Assembly (NCBI RefSeq): GCF_002082565.1
Contig: NZ_CP020562.1
Location: 1,116,001 to 1,180,000 of the forward strand
Direction of reading: 5' to 3'
Source of the DNA: Halomonas sp. GT
GTDB taxonomy: Bacteria > Pseudomonadota > Gammaproteobacteria > Pseudomonadales > Halomonadaceae
Length of the DNA: 64,000 nucleotides
The notes under the pieces were generated by a model, which ran no database searches, was not told the DNA's origin, and was given only the letters and a program-made list of their open reading frames with translations. Of this stretch, positions 8,803 to 16,758 are shown piece by piece (positions within the stretch are counted from its first letter, which is position 1; each line of letters begins with the position of its first letter). Position numbers and translations under genes: made by a program.

Positions 8803-9066
8803 TTAGTTACAGAGACGGCTACTAAAAACAATGATGGTATTTTCATCGAGGCCAGTCTCTTTCAATGCTTTAAGCACGTCACCGATTTGATCATCGACAT
8901 AGCTTAGCGCCCCATAGTAAGCATGGCGCGCGTTGCGAATCTGCTCATCGTTGATGGATCCCTCATCGCACTGGTCAACATGACGCAGCCGCTTTGAGTG
9001 TGGATCCATCAGCGCTTTCGAATAAAGCTCACGTGGTATATCGATGTCGTCGTTCTGGTAGCGGTC
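8803..9066 (-). pseudogene. betC: Choline-sulfatase (betC) internal fragment
   Basis: About 80 codons of sulfatase-like sequence in the minus frame, for example DRYQNDDIDIP, MDPHSKRLRHVDQ and HAYYGALSYVDDQIGDVLKAL. These closely resemble the middle of choline-sulfatases (about 500 residues). The match stops at TIIVFSS, exactly where intact enzymes continue TSDHGD, and the frame then ends at 8803-8805. On the N-terminal side a TGA at 9067-9069 interrupts it. The catalytic formylglycine region and the C-terminus are absent, so no active enzyme can be made. An ATG at 9009 would give a 68-residue peptide, but this looks like decay. Together with the next entry this accounts for most of the interval 8709-9314; nothing else is recognisable there. 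Confidence 0.75.
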
Positions 9067-9111
9067 TCAGGACCCCGAATGGAGTAAGGGGCGTGTGGGT
9101 ACGTATTTTAA

Positions 9112-9318
9112 CTAGTCAGGAAGTGGTTTTTCCTGTCTGTAGTGCTGGGTTGGAGAGGACTAGTTGAAGACATGCTCGAACGTGACATGCTGGCCGGACT
9201 GACGCATCTCAGTCCAGCGACGCCTAACGGTTATGGCATCATTGATGCCAACCCAAATGACAATGGGGTTGGCAAACGCACGTTTCTCGATTGGATCGCA
9301 TTGAATCATCCCGTTTAA
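9112..9318 (+). pseudogene. Unassigned coding remnant
   Basis: An open plus frame from just after the stop at 9109-9111 to a TAA at 9316-9318, containing ATG codons at 9172 and 9187. The translation (LERDMLAGLTHLSPATPNG then YGIIDANPNDNGVGKRTFL) looks like genuine protein sequence and reads like a C-terminal tail. There is no plausible ribosome binding site or N-terminal part. I could not assign a family. It overlaps the end of the ycjF-like gene on the other strand by 4 nt and lies in the same decayed interval as the betC fragment, so a truncated gene is the best guess. Confidence 0.35.
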
Positions 9319-10343
9319 CGATCTCGTGAAACGGGCTCTTTATCGAGCCGTTTGATTTGCCTCCACAGGTCTTGACGTAGATCGGCCAACTTGGGTTGCT
9401 CTTCATCTGTAAAAGCCACAGGGCGACATAGGCGCTGGGCGCGTAGCCCTAAACGGGCGCTCAGAAGGCCTGTGGCCAAGCCTTGGCCCGCGCGGGCGGA
9501 AAGCCTACCTGCCAAATCCAGTGAAAGCATATCCATGCTGGCGTCAGTGGCGAGTTCACTGGCCCCAGCAAAGGCCATGTTATGCAGCACATTACGGAAA
9601 AGCCTTAGTCGGCTGGCGTAACCAAGCTCAAGCCCGTAAAGACGGCAGAGCCTGTCGACCATGGCAAGGCTGCGCCAGGCCACCAGTGCCATATCCACCA
9701 ATGTAAGCGGGCTGATAGCCACCATAATGGCTGTTTCGCCGGACATACGGGTAATCAGGCGTTGGGCTTCGCGGTCACGAGGTGCCAGTAGGTGGTAGCG
9801 CAGCAGTGTTTGTATCTCTTCACCGCTGTGGTGGGGCTGGCAGGCGCGCTGAAATGCCTGCCAATGAGGATCATCGTCGCCCAGTTTTAGCTGGCGCTTA
9901 AGCTGCTCTGCCATCGATTGGGCTTGCTTGGTAGAGCGCTGTGGCAGCTCGGCTAGGTCATGGCGTAATCGGTCGTGGCGCTTTAAGCGGCGCAGACGGC
10001 CAAGCTCTTTCAACAACGACAGACCGCCTAAACCAATCAAGCTAATGCCAAACAGCTGCCAGGCCATGGACATCCACTGTGACTGGGCAAAGGCGTCTGG
10101 AATGCCGGTGACCAGTTCTACGCTGCCCAAAGTGGCACCGCCGACCAGGGCAAACATCAGCCCCCAATGGCGCTTTCGGGGCGTGCTTAGGCTCGTTTCC
10201 GGAAGTGCTTTAACGTCTGCCTGGGTAGTCAGCGGCTGATGCGATTCACTCGCGGCAAAACTTTCACGCTGACGCAACTGCTCGGGGCCAGGGACGGATG
10301 CTTCTTCTGTCTGAAAATCTCGGCGCGGCTGAGGATTACTCAT
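9315..10343 (-). CDS. ycjF: YcjF-like inner-membrane protein (TIGR01620/DUF697)
   Basis: 342 residues; E. coli YcjF is about 353. A hydrophilic N-terminus of about 60 residues precedes two membrane segments (about 62-82, around LMFALVGGATLGSVELV, and about 92-112, around QLFGISLIGLGGLSLL). A DUF697-like alpha-helical C-terminal domain follows (AIMVAISPLTLVDMALVAWR). The ATG overlaps the ycjX stop by 4 nt (10340-10343), so the two are translationally coupled. Biochemical function is unknown; YcjX/YcjF pairs are stress-linked in enterobacteria. Confidence 0.88.
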   Translation of the reverse strand: MSNPQPRRDFQTEEASVPGPEQLRQRESFAASESHQPLTTQADVKALPETSLSTPRKRHWGLMFALVGGATLGSVELVTGIPDAFAQSQWMSMAWQLFGISLIGLGGLSLLKELGRLRRLKRHDRLRHDLAELPQRSTKQAQSMAEQLKRQLKLGDDDPHWQAFQRACQPHHSGEEIQTLLRYHLLAPRDREAQRLITRMSGETAIMVAISPLTLVDMALVAWRSLAMVDRLCRLYGLELGYASRLRLFRNVLHNMAFAGASELATDASMDMLSLDLAGRLSARAGQGLATGLLSARLGLRAQRLCRPVAFTDEEQPKLADLRQDLWRQIKRLDKEPVSRDR

Positions 10344-11728
10344 ATCAATTTATCTCCAATCAGCCAGTCGATAGCGGCATCCATGCGGATGTGTGAAAGC
10401 GCTTCGCTGTCAACAGACATTGGGCGAAAGCTGGGAAAGTCAAAGCCCTGCTGCTGCCAAAAGTCCGGTTTCGGAAGGCGGTTCGGCACGTCACCCGGGT
10501 AGACAAGTACGTCTTCACCCTCAAGGGTGGTGCCTTTTAGGGCGGGGGTGCGTTTGCCTTCGTGGAGCACTTCACGGGCTTCAGTGGCGCGTATGGCTGC
10601 CAGTGACAATGCTTTCACCGGGATGTCGGCAAAACGCAGATCTTTAAGCGGTTCAGCAAGTAACGCCTCCAGCAGTTGCACAACATTGCCGTGCTGATCG
10701 GGCGTCACGTGGTCAGCTTTGGTTGCAGCAATAGTGAGACGGTCAATTTTCGGCGCAAACAGGCGCGTCAGCAGGCTACGCTTGCCGTAATCGAAGCTTT
10801 GCATCAGTTGGCGCAGCGCTCGGGAAAGGTCTTCAAAGCGTTCCGGTCCGGCATTAAGCGCGCCTAGCACATCGACCAACACAATCTGACGGTCGAAACG
10901 GCGAAAATGGTCACGATAAAAGGGCCTTACCACTTGCTGCTGATAGTAGCGAAAGCGTGCTGCCAAGGTGGCGTAAATACTAGTATCGGGTAGTGCTTCC
11001 AGGGTTTCTTTTGGTGCATTTAATTCAGGAAGCGGAAAAAATTGCAGGACTGGCGCGCCATCTAGCTCGCCAGGGAGCAAAAAACGTCCTGGCTGAAGAT
11101 CGGAAAATCCTGCCTGTTTGGCCCGTCGAAGACCTTGGGCATAGGCATCTGCGAGTGCTGCCAGCTTGGCTTCATCAGCCTCGGCGGCAGGGTCTAGTTG
11201 CTCAACCTCCACTAGCCATTCGCTGAATAGCACCTTCCGGTGTGGGCCTTCATGCAGCGACTGCGCCTGGCACCAGCTATAAAAGTCGTGCTGTAACAGG
11301 GGTAAATCCAGCAGCCACTCGCCTGGGTAGTCGAATAAGTCGAGGGTTAAGTGGGCAATGTCTGGGGTGAACCAGCCTTGTTGGGCAGGGCGGTAGCGTA
11401 ACTGTAAGCGCAGTTCACTGATGCCACGGGTGGGCTCTGGCCAGCGCGGCGGTGTATCACGTAGCGCCGCTATGCCAGGGTCATAGGGGAAACGCGGCAC
11501 ACCAAGGTCGGGTTGGTTCAACCGCTGCGCACCCAGCAACCGCCCCTCACGGGCGGCCGGTAGCAAGCCTAGTTGGGCCTCAACTCCAGCGTGGCGCAAC
11601 TGATTTACCAGCGACGTTAGAAACGCGGTTTTCCCTGCTTGAGATAGCCCCGTTACCGCCAGCCTTAATTGCCGGTCACGGCCTCGCTCTAATAAATTGC
11701 TAAGTTCGCGACTTAACGGCTGGCGCAT
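10340..11728 (-). CDS. ycjX: YcjX-like P-loop protein (DUF463)
   Basis: 462 residues, similar in length to E. coli YcjX. The Walker A motif is GLSQAGKT (27-34) near the N-terminus. Further family landmarks are LTLDLFDYPGEWLLDLPLL (a Walker B-like DYPG) and LVDVLGALNAGPERFEDL; TKADHV resembles the guanine-specificity motif of GTPases. A GAGAGG site precedes the ATG at 11728. Encoded between a small membrane protein (4-nt gap) and ycjF (4-nt overlap). It is a predicted GTP-binding partner of the membrane protein YcjF; the substrate process is not established. Confidence 0.9.
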   Translation of the reverse strand: MRQPLSRELSNLLERGRDRQLRLAVTGLSQAGKTAFLTSLVNQLRHAGVEAQLGLLPAAREGRLLGAQRLNQPDLGVPRFPYDPGIAALRDTPPRWPEPTRGISELRLQLRYRPAQQGWFTPDIAHLTLDLFDYPGEWLLDLPLLQHDFYSWCQAQSLHEGPHRKVLFSEWLVEVEQLDPAAEADEAKLAALADAYAQGLRRAKQAGFSDLQPGRFLLPGELDGAPVLQFFPLPELNAPKETLEALPDTSIYATLAARFRYYQQQVVRPFYRDHFRRFDRQIVLVDVLGALNAGPERFEDLSRALRQLMQSFDYGKRSLLTRLFAPKIDRLTIAATKADHVTPDQHGNVVQLLEALLAEPLKDLRFADIPVKALSLAAIRATEAREVLHEGKRTPALKGTTLEGEDVLVYPGDVPNRLPKPDFWQQQGFDFPSFRPMSVDSEALSHIRMDAAIDWLIGDKLI

Positions 11729-11732
11729 CCTC

Positions 11733-11921
11733 TCAATTCCTTATTAGTACAGCCTGGGAAAGCATGGGTAGGGTGGCGATGATAAACCCGACCACAGCGA
11801 CGCTATATCCTGGCCAGCGGCGCTGCATTTTTTGCGCAAGTGTTAAGCCAATTAAGCATATCACCATGCCAATCAGGTTAAAGGCAAAGGTGGCAGCCTC
11901 CAGCCATTGCTGTGGATCCAT
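11733..11921 (-). CDS. Small two-helix membrane protein upstream of ycjX
   Basis: 62 residues with two hydrophobic helices (about 9-29 and 38-60), separated by a basic QKMQRRWPG turn. An AAGGGA ribosome binding site sits about 8 nt before the ATG and the stop is 4 nt before ycjX, so I treat it as a real first gene of the ycjX-ycjF operon. I do not recognise the family. The basic inter-helix loop suggests both ends face the periplasm. Confidence 0.6.
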   Translation of the reverse strand: MDPQQWLEAATFAFNLIGMVICLIGLTLAQKMQRRWPGYSVAVVGFIIATLPMLSQAVLIRN

Positions 11922-11981
11922 CGTGTCTCCCTTAAAAACGTTAACGACTTCGATGATAACAAAGCGTTGATGAACCGAGGA

Positions 11982-12851
11982 TTAACCGCGGCTTAATGTC
12001 GTACCTAATAGATGTTGTGCGCCGGGGACTAGCCATACTGGATCTAAGCGGGTGTTGGCAGCTTCGACGCAAAAAAAGTGACGCGCAGCGTCGACTGGCG
12101 TGTCATTGGGTAAATCGCTGTCTGGGTGCCACACCACAGTGGAGTCGCTGGATTGTTTGGCAATACGAAGCGTACGTTGCCCATCGTTCAATAATACGGC
12201 TTCATTGGTGTGATAAATACGGTCGACGGCTCCGCGAATGGCCAGCGTGCCCTGTTGTTGGTTCTCGGCAAAGCCGCGCAGTTTGTCTAGATAACGTGCG
12301 CCTGCCAACCCTTCTAAGCGGCATTGGTGTACATCACTAACAGCCAAATAGGTGTGAAGAGCACCGCTGATTTTAACCGGTGCTTCACCAATATTTTCGC
12401 TGATCAATTCGACGTTCAAGCGTTGTGCGTTAGCCTGAATGACAACACGCGCGGTTAGCTGGCTATGCAAGGAATCGACAGGAGAGAGATGGACTTCAAT
12501 ACCTTCAGCATGTTCATCCACTGCGTCTAAACGCCACTGAGCGTGGCGAGCAAGCCCGTGGAAAGGGCCGTTACGATCAGGACTTTCATCGGCATAGCGC
12601 TCGTCGCCAAACCAGGGCCAGCATAGAGGAATACCACCACGAATCGCGCCAGGAAGCGCCTGTGGCGTGGGGGTAACCCAAAGCCAGCCAGTGTCGTCAG
12701 TAGGTTGAAAATGCAACACTTGTGCGCCCTGTAGGCTAACCGCCATTTCTCCCCAAGCCATCTTGAATAGCGCTATGTCACGCCCCTGCCAAGTTACCTG
12801 TTGGTGGCCGTCTACATCGGACAGTAATTGCTTGAGAGAATCGGGAATCAT
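11982..12851 (-). CDS. D-hexose-6-phosphate mutarotase (YeaD family)
   Basis: Aldose 1-epimerase-fold enzyme of 289 residues; E. coli YeaD is about 294. It interconverts alpha and beta anomers of hexose 6-phosphates in the cytoplasm. Family features include GAIRGGIPLCWPWFG (phosphate and sugar binding), NGPFHGLARHAQW with the conserved histidine, ISGALHTYLAVSD with the second active-site histidine, and VVWHPDSDLPND near the end. Monocistronic, facing away from the GlsB-type gene. Fits a cell that takes up glucose through the ABC system upstream. Confidence 0.88.
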   Translation of the reverse strand: MIPDSLKQLLSDVDGHQQVTWQGRDIALFKMAWGEMAVSLQGAQVLHFQPTDDTGWLWVTPTPQALPGAIRGGIPLCWPWFGDERYADESPDRNGPFHGLARHAQWRLDAVDEHAEGIEVHLSPVDSLHSQLTARVVIQANAQRLNVELISENIGEAPVKISGALHTYLAVSDVHQCRLEGLAGARYLDKLRGFAENQQQGTLAIRGAVDRIYHTNEAVLLNDGQRTLRIAKQSSDSTVVWHPDSDLPNDTPVDAARHFFCVEAANTRLDPVWLVPGAQHLLGTTLSRG

Positions 12852-13010
12852 AGGGTTTCCTTGTAAGAGCAGGCATCAAGTAGGCAGAACAGTTGCGCCG
12901 TGTGCTATGGTAGGACAAGCAATAGTTATACGTAAAACACTGCGGATAAAACGTTGCAGTTAAGATGTTATAGGTAAAACCCTGACGAAAGTGAACATCA
13001 AGGAGGCACT

Positions 13011-13253
13011 ATGGGCTTTATTGCGTGGTTGATTATTGGTGGTTTGGCTGGCTGGATCGCTGGCAACATCATGCGTGGCGGTGGTTTTGGCATTTTGGGA
13101 AATATTGGTGTTGGTGTTGTTGGCGCAGTGCTTGGCGGGTTTTTATTCAGCCTGTTAGGTCTACAAGCGGGTGGTTTTATTGGCTCGTTGGTAACAGCAA
13201 CTGTCGGTGCAGTCGTGTTGTTATGGATAATCAGTAAAGTTAAAAGCGCTTAG
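13011..13253 (+). CDS. GlsB/YeaQ/YmgE-family membrane protein
   Basis: 80 residues, transglycosylase-associated protein family. Three short glycine-rich hydrophobic helices (about 2-22, 27-48 and 54-75) with the hallmark GWIAGNIMRGGGFGILGNI. An ideal AAGGAGG site precedes the ATG at 13011, and a strong terminator follows. These small proteins are stress-inducible in many bacteria, but their molecular role is unknown. Appears monocistronic. Confidence 0.88.
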   Translation: MGFIAWLIIGGLAGWIAGNIMRGGGFGILGNIGVGVVGAVLGGFLFSLLGLQAGGFIGSLVTATVGAVVLLWIISKVKSA

Positions 13254-13277
13254 CGCAGTCAACCAAGAGCATTATTT

Positions 13278-13310
13278 GCTGCCCGGCCCAGTGCCGGGCA
13301 GCACTGTTTT
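13278..13310 (+). terminator. Rho-independent terminator of the GlsB-type gene
   Basis: A 10-bp perfect stem, GCTGCCCGGC (13278-13287) with its complement at 13293-13302, loop CCAGT, followed by ACTGTTTT. It lies 24 nt after the stop codon. Confidence 0.85.
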
Positions 13311-13511
13311 AGGCGCTCGATTTTTGCCTCGTTTTACGTTTCATCGCTATCGGCCTTCGCGCCACTTTCCGTTACACTATGCCTTCTTTGCAATGCCATT
13401 TTGACGATGTCTTTATAACGACGTCTCTTTTTATTTTAAGCGGCCTTATTTAGCGGGCGGCTCACTCTTTTTTTATTTTATTAATAGCTTCCTGTTTCTT
13501 AGAGGTGTCTT

Positions 13512-15977
13512 TTGGCCGATGCACTGAATGCCTGGTGGGCTCAACAGCTCGTGTTGTGTGATTGGGCCTTTACGCCGCATCCACTGACGGTGGATGCGAG
13601 TGCGGCTGAGCAACGTCTGCTACAGCTGGGTATTGCACACCGTGGTGAGTTGGCTGATCAGCTCTTTTTTGCGCTGGATGCCCCCACCAGTGAAGCTGAT
13701 CGGCTATTGGGGGCGCTAGAGTGGGCAGCGCTAGCAGGTGCGGCATGCTGGTTGACACAATCTCAAGCGCAAACGTGGGCACACCACATTACTCGACGCA
13801 TTACGTCTGATTACAGTGATCTGCGCGCTTGGCTTTCCGACCTGCGCCGAGCGCTTGGCGTGAAAGGATGGGAAACCGGCGCGGATGATCGTTTTATTGA
13901 TGCTTGTCAGGCGTTAGCGGATTTAGAAAGTGAAGGCGAAGGCATCACTTGGCAAGTTCTTGAAACAGCACTGGCACGATTGCCTGAACCGCAGCCGCTA
14001 TGGCCAGAAGGCCCCTCAGCACAGCCGTGGCGTCTATGTGCGCTGTTTCGCTCTGTGCTCAGCTATCCGGCAAGTGCTGCTGATTGGCCGGATGCCCCCC
14101 AATGGCTAGCACGTATCTGGCAGGTTCACGATCGGGATCAGTTACTTGAAGTGATGCTGTGGCTAAGCGCTCAAGGGGAGCGACAGAGCTGGGATATTGA
14201 AGCCCGTGAACTGCTTACGATGGATCATGCTCAGCGCCAAGAGTGGCAGCGAAGTGCTGTTGCAGATGCCCCCTATGCCCCTGTGTTGACTACATTTGTC
14301 AGTCAGGGCGAGCCACTGGAGTGGGCCGCTTGGGACTGGCTACGTCTGGTGGAATTGGCGTGGGCGGGCGCTTGCTGTGGCTGGTTAAGCCAAGCAGAAG
14401 CTGATGATCTTGCAGCGCATGCGGCTGACTTAATAAGCCGCCGTTACCATGATTGGTACGCGGTGCTGAAAGCCTACATGCGTGGCCAAAGCCTATTTGA
14501 AGGGGTCGATCGGCGTGGTATGACGCCTAGTACGCGCCATAAGTTGCTAACGCAGGCGCATCACAGTCCGTGGAAGTGCCCGTTGAGCTCGCTGCTTGAT
14601 GAGCCAACGCTGAGTGCATCTCGTGAGCGTATTAAGCAATGGCGAAATACCTCTCATCATTGGTTACTGGCCCTGGCTAGCGTGCGAGAACCGGATGTGA
14701 TGCTACGTCAGTTAAATCCGTCAGCGCCTATCTCAGAGCAGCGCCGTGCTGAAGCGGCGGTCTATCTTCAGGATTCGTTAGATCTGCATGCTGACGAGGG
14801 GTACCAAGCACTAGCTCGCTATTGGCTGCCTGCACAGGCGCACCACCTTAACCAGCTTGCCGCAGATGCCGTTCACGGCGTTATGCCGCCGTCGCAGACA
14901 CCTTTTGGTCAACCTACGCCTGACGAGCTAAAACAGCGTAACGCTGTAAAAGGGGTTAGTCGTCACGCTGCTACTATTCACATGGCAGAAAAGTTCGCGT
15001 TTTACCTACACATGGCGCTGGATAGCAGCCTATTTGAGCGTGAACCACTGATGACGCATGCCAGTGCTTTGCGTAGCTGCCTATGTCGCTTTTATGCCAC
15101 GCCAAAGCGTTTGCTTGAGGCATGGTTTGCCTGGGAAAGCTGTTTACCAGAGCCAGAGCACGATTCACTGATTAATGAAATTGCCTGGCACTTAGAGGAC
15201 CCCGGTAGTCTTTTTCATTGGTTGAATTGGCGCCCTGATGCGTGGTGTGAACCTGGCGAACGGCCAACGCTCAGCCATTTCACTGCCATGTCGCTGGTTG
15301 GGCCGCTCAATAGCGCTGTGTGGAGTGAACCTCAAGTGGAAAGCCCCAGAGAGTGCGCTGATATCCGTGAATGGGTGGAAAGTCATTATCATCTGACGAG
15401 TGCTGGTGACATGCAGGAGTTTTTGACCTTCATGTTCGAGTCTGGTGATCGTCAGGAGTACCAGATTAACTATGCGCCCTACACACTTAACCCTGAGCGC
15501 TTAGATGCCGAAATCGCTATTTTAGAGTCGGGGGATTGTGCTGAGGAGGATCGTCATCATCTGCTTCGCTTGCGCCGAGTGCAAAGTAATGAAGATGGTT
15601 GTAACGATGTGGATATGGCTGCTTGGGACATTGCTCAATTAGTGGATCTCGCGATTGCTGCTCGCCAGCTTGGCTGGTTAGACCGGCAAGCGTTTGCTGA
15701 CGTGCTGGATCGCGCTTATAAGCTGGCGGCTGATCACTATTCCGGCTGGCAAGAGTATTCCGCGGGAATGTACGCAGGCTTTTCATTTTTTATGGGCGAA
15801 ACACCCGAGCGAGAAAGTTTTCTGGCAGGGTTTCGACAGGCGTTAGTCGCGTGGCTGTGTGGTGCACCCATACTGGCTGGGCCATGGGCAAGCCTTGATT
15901 TCCCTGGCAATAAACCGCGCCATTTCGCCCCGCTACATATCGATACGTTACCGGGCGATCAGCGGATATTACATTGA
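13512..15977 (+). CDS. Large DUF1266-like protein with three internal repeats
   Basis: 821 residues starting at TTG 13512 with an AGAGG site 6 nt before it. No signal peptide or membrane segment is visible, so it is probably cytoplasmic. Three related stretches resemble the DUF1266 domain of E. coli YbeU/YbeR: about 63-118 (LEWAALAGAACWLTQSQA), about 269-330 (WDWLRLVELAWAGACCGWL then RRYHDWYAVLKAYMRG) and about 700-765 (WDIAQLVDLAIAARQLGWL then DHYSGWQEYSAGMYAG). The shared pattern is W-D-x-x-R/Q-x-V-x-L-A, G-W-L, a Y-x-x-W pair and a closing G. The regions between are unassigned and rich in Trp and Leu. Function unknown. It stands alone between a terminator and an NlpC/P60 gene. Confidence 0.75.
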   Translation: MADALNAWWAQQLVLCDWAFTPHPLTVDASAAEQRLLQLGIAHRGELADQLFFALDAPTSEADRLLGALEWAALAGAACWLTQSQAQTWAHHITRRITSDYSDLRAWLSDLRRALGVKGWETGADDRFIDACQALADLESEGEGITWQVLETALARLPEPQPLWPEGPSAQPWRLCALFRSVLSYPASAADWPDAPQWLARIWQVHDRDQLLEVMLWLSAQGERQSWDIEARELLTMDHAQRQEWQRSAVADAPYAPVLTTFVSQGEPLEWAAWDWLRLVELAWAGACCGWLSQAEADDLAAHAADLISRRYHDWYAVLKAYMRGQSLFEGVDRRGMTPSTRHKLLTQAHHSPWKCPLSSLLDEPTLSASRERIKQWRNTSHHWLLALASVREPDVMLRQLNPSAPISEQRRAEAAVYLQDSLDLHADEGYQALARYWLPAQAHHLNQLAADAVHGVMPPSQTPFGQPTPDELKQRNAVKGVSRHAATIHMAEKFAFYLHMALDSSLFEREPLMTHASALRSCLCRFYATPKRLLEAWFAWESCLPEPEHDSLINEIAWHLEDPGSLFHWLNWRPDAWCEPGERPTLSHFTAMSLVGPLNSAVWSEPQVESPRECADIREWVESHYHLTSAGDMQEFLTFMFESGDRQEYQINYAPYTLNPERLDAEIAILESGDCAEEDRHHLLRLRRVQSNEDGCNDVDMAAWDIAQLVDLAIAARQLGWLDRQAFADVLDRAYKLAADHYSGWQEYSAGMYAGFSFFMGETPERESFLAGFRQALVAWLCGAPILAGPWASLDFPGNKPRHFAPLHIDTLPGDQRILH

Positions 15978-16083
15978 AGCTCGCCAAGCATAGGGTAATT
16001 AGCTTATAGTCCAGGGTTTGAAAAAATGAGCTATCTCATACGTCACTCCCATTAAACATTTTTATTGTTACGAGGTTAATCGC

Positions 16084-16722
16084 ATGGTTGCGTCGCCACA
16101 CCCCGCTGTGACCGCTGTCCGTGTTGTAAGTGTTTGTGCTGTTGTCGCTGTTTTAACTGGTTGTGCTGGCTCTGCCTCACGCCAGGGCATGGAGCCACCC
16201 GAGAATTATTTCTCAATGGCGCTGCCGGGATTGGCAAAGGGCGAAAGCCTCGCAATGTCTCCGGTCAGTAACGCCACTGGCCAACTGCGTAGCCTTCAGA
16301 CGCCGCCACCTACGATCATTCGTCAGGCACTGTTAGAACAGCATCAGCGATGGGCTGGGACGCCGTACCGAATTGGTGGCACCTCAGAACAAGGCATTGA
16401 TTGCTCTGCTCTGGTAAGAAATGTTTTTCGTGACACGTTTAATTTAGAACTGCCTCGATCAACCTATGATCAAGTGCATGAGGGACGCCCGATCGACCGC
16501 CAAGAGCTGCAGGCGGGCGATCTGGTCTTCTTCCGCCCTCCAGGTCAATATAATCATGTGGGCATTTATGTGGGAGATGGCCGTTTTTTACACGCGTCTT
16601 CTTCCAAAGGCGTCATGATTTCTCGTTTGGATAACAGTTACTGGCAGCGCTACTATTGGCAGTCTCGCCGCGCGCTTGAGCCGACTAACTTAGCCCAGCT
16701 TAGTAGCCGCTACATGCCGTAA
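16084..16722 (+). CDS. NlpC/P60-family lipoprotein, probable murein endopeptidase
   Basis: 212 residues. The signal sequence carries a lipobox (LTGC), so the protein should be lipid-anchored in the cell envelope. The NlpC/P60 domain spans about 82-200: Cys107 in GIDCSALV, His158 in YNHVGIYVGDG and His170 in FLHASS form the catalytic set. This is the Spr/MepS/NlpC type that cuts peptide stems or cross-links in peptidoglycan. A CGAGGT site lies before the ATG at 16084. Close homologues include E. coli MepS and NlpC, and I cannot decide between those subtypes. Confidence 0.88.
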   Translation: MVASPHPAVTAVRVVSVCAVVAVLTGCAGSASRQGMEPPENYFSMALPGLAKGESLAMSPVSNATGQLRSLQTPPPTIIRQALLEQHQRWAGTPYRIGGTSEQGIDCSALVRNVFRDTFNLELPRSTYDQVHEGRPIDRQELQAGDLVFFRPPGQYNHVGIYVGDGRFLHASSSKGVMISRLDNSYWQRYYWQSRRALEPTNLAQLSSRYMP

Positions 16723-16758
16723 ATGTCTGCTATCAGTTTTGCATAGTTTGGACATCAC

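Noticed and set aside
12852-13010. tRNA or riboswitch in the gaps between genes
   Set aside because: No cloverleaf or known aptamer pattern could be drawn in this or the other intergenic gaps.
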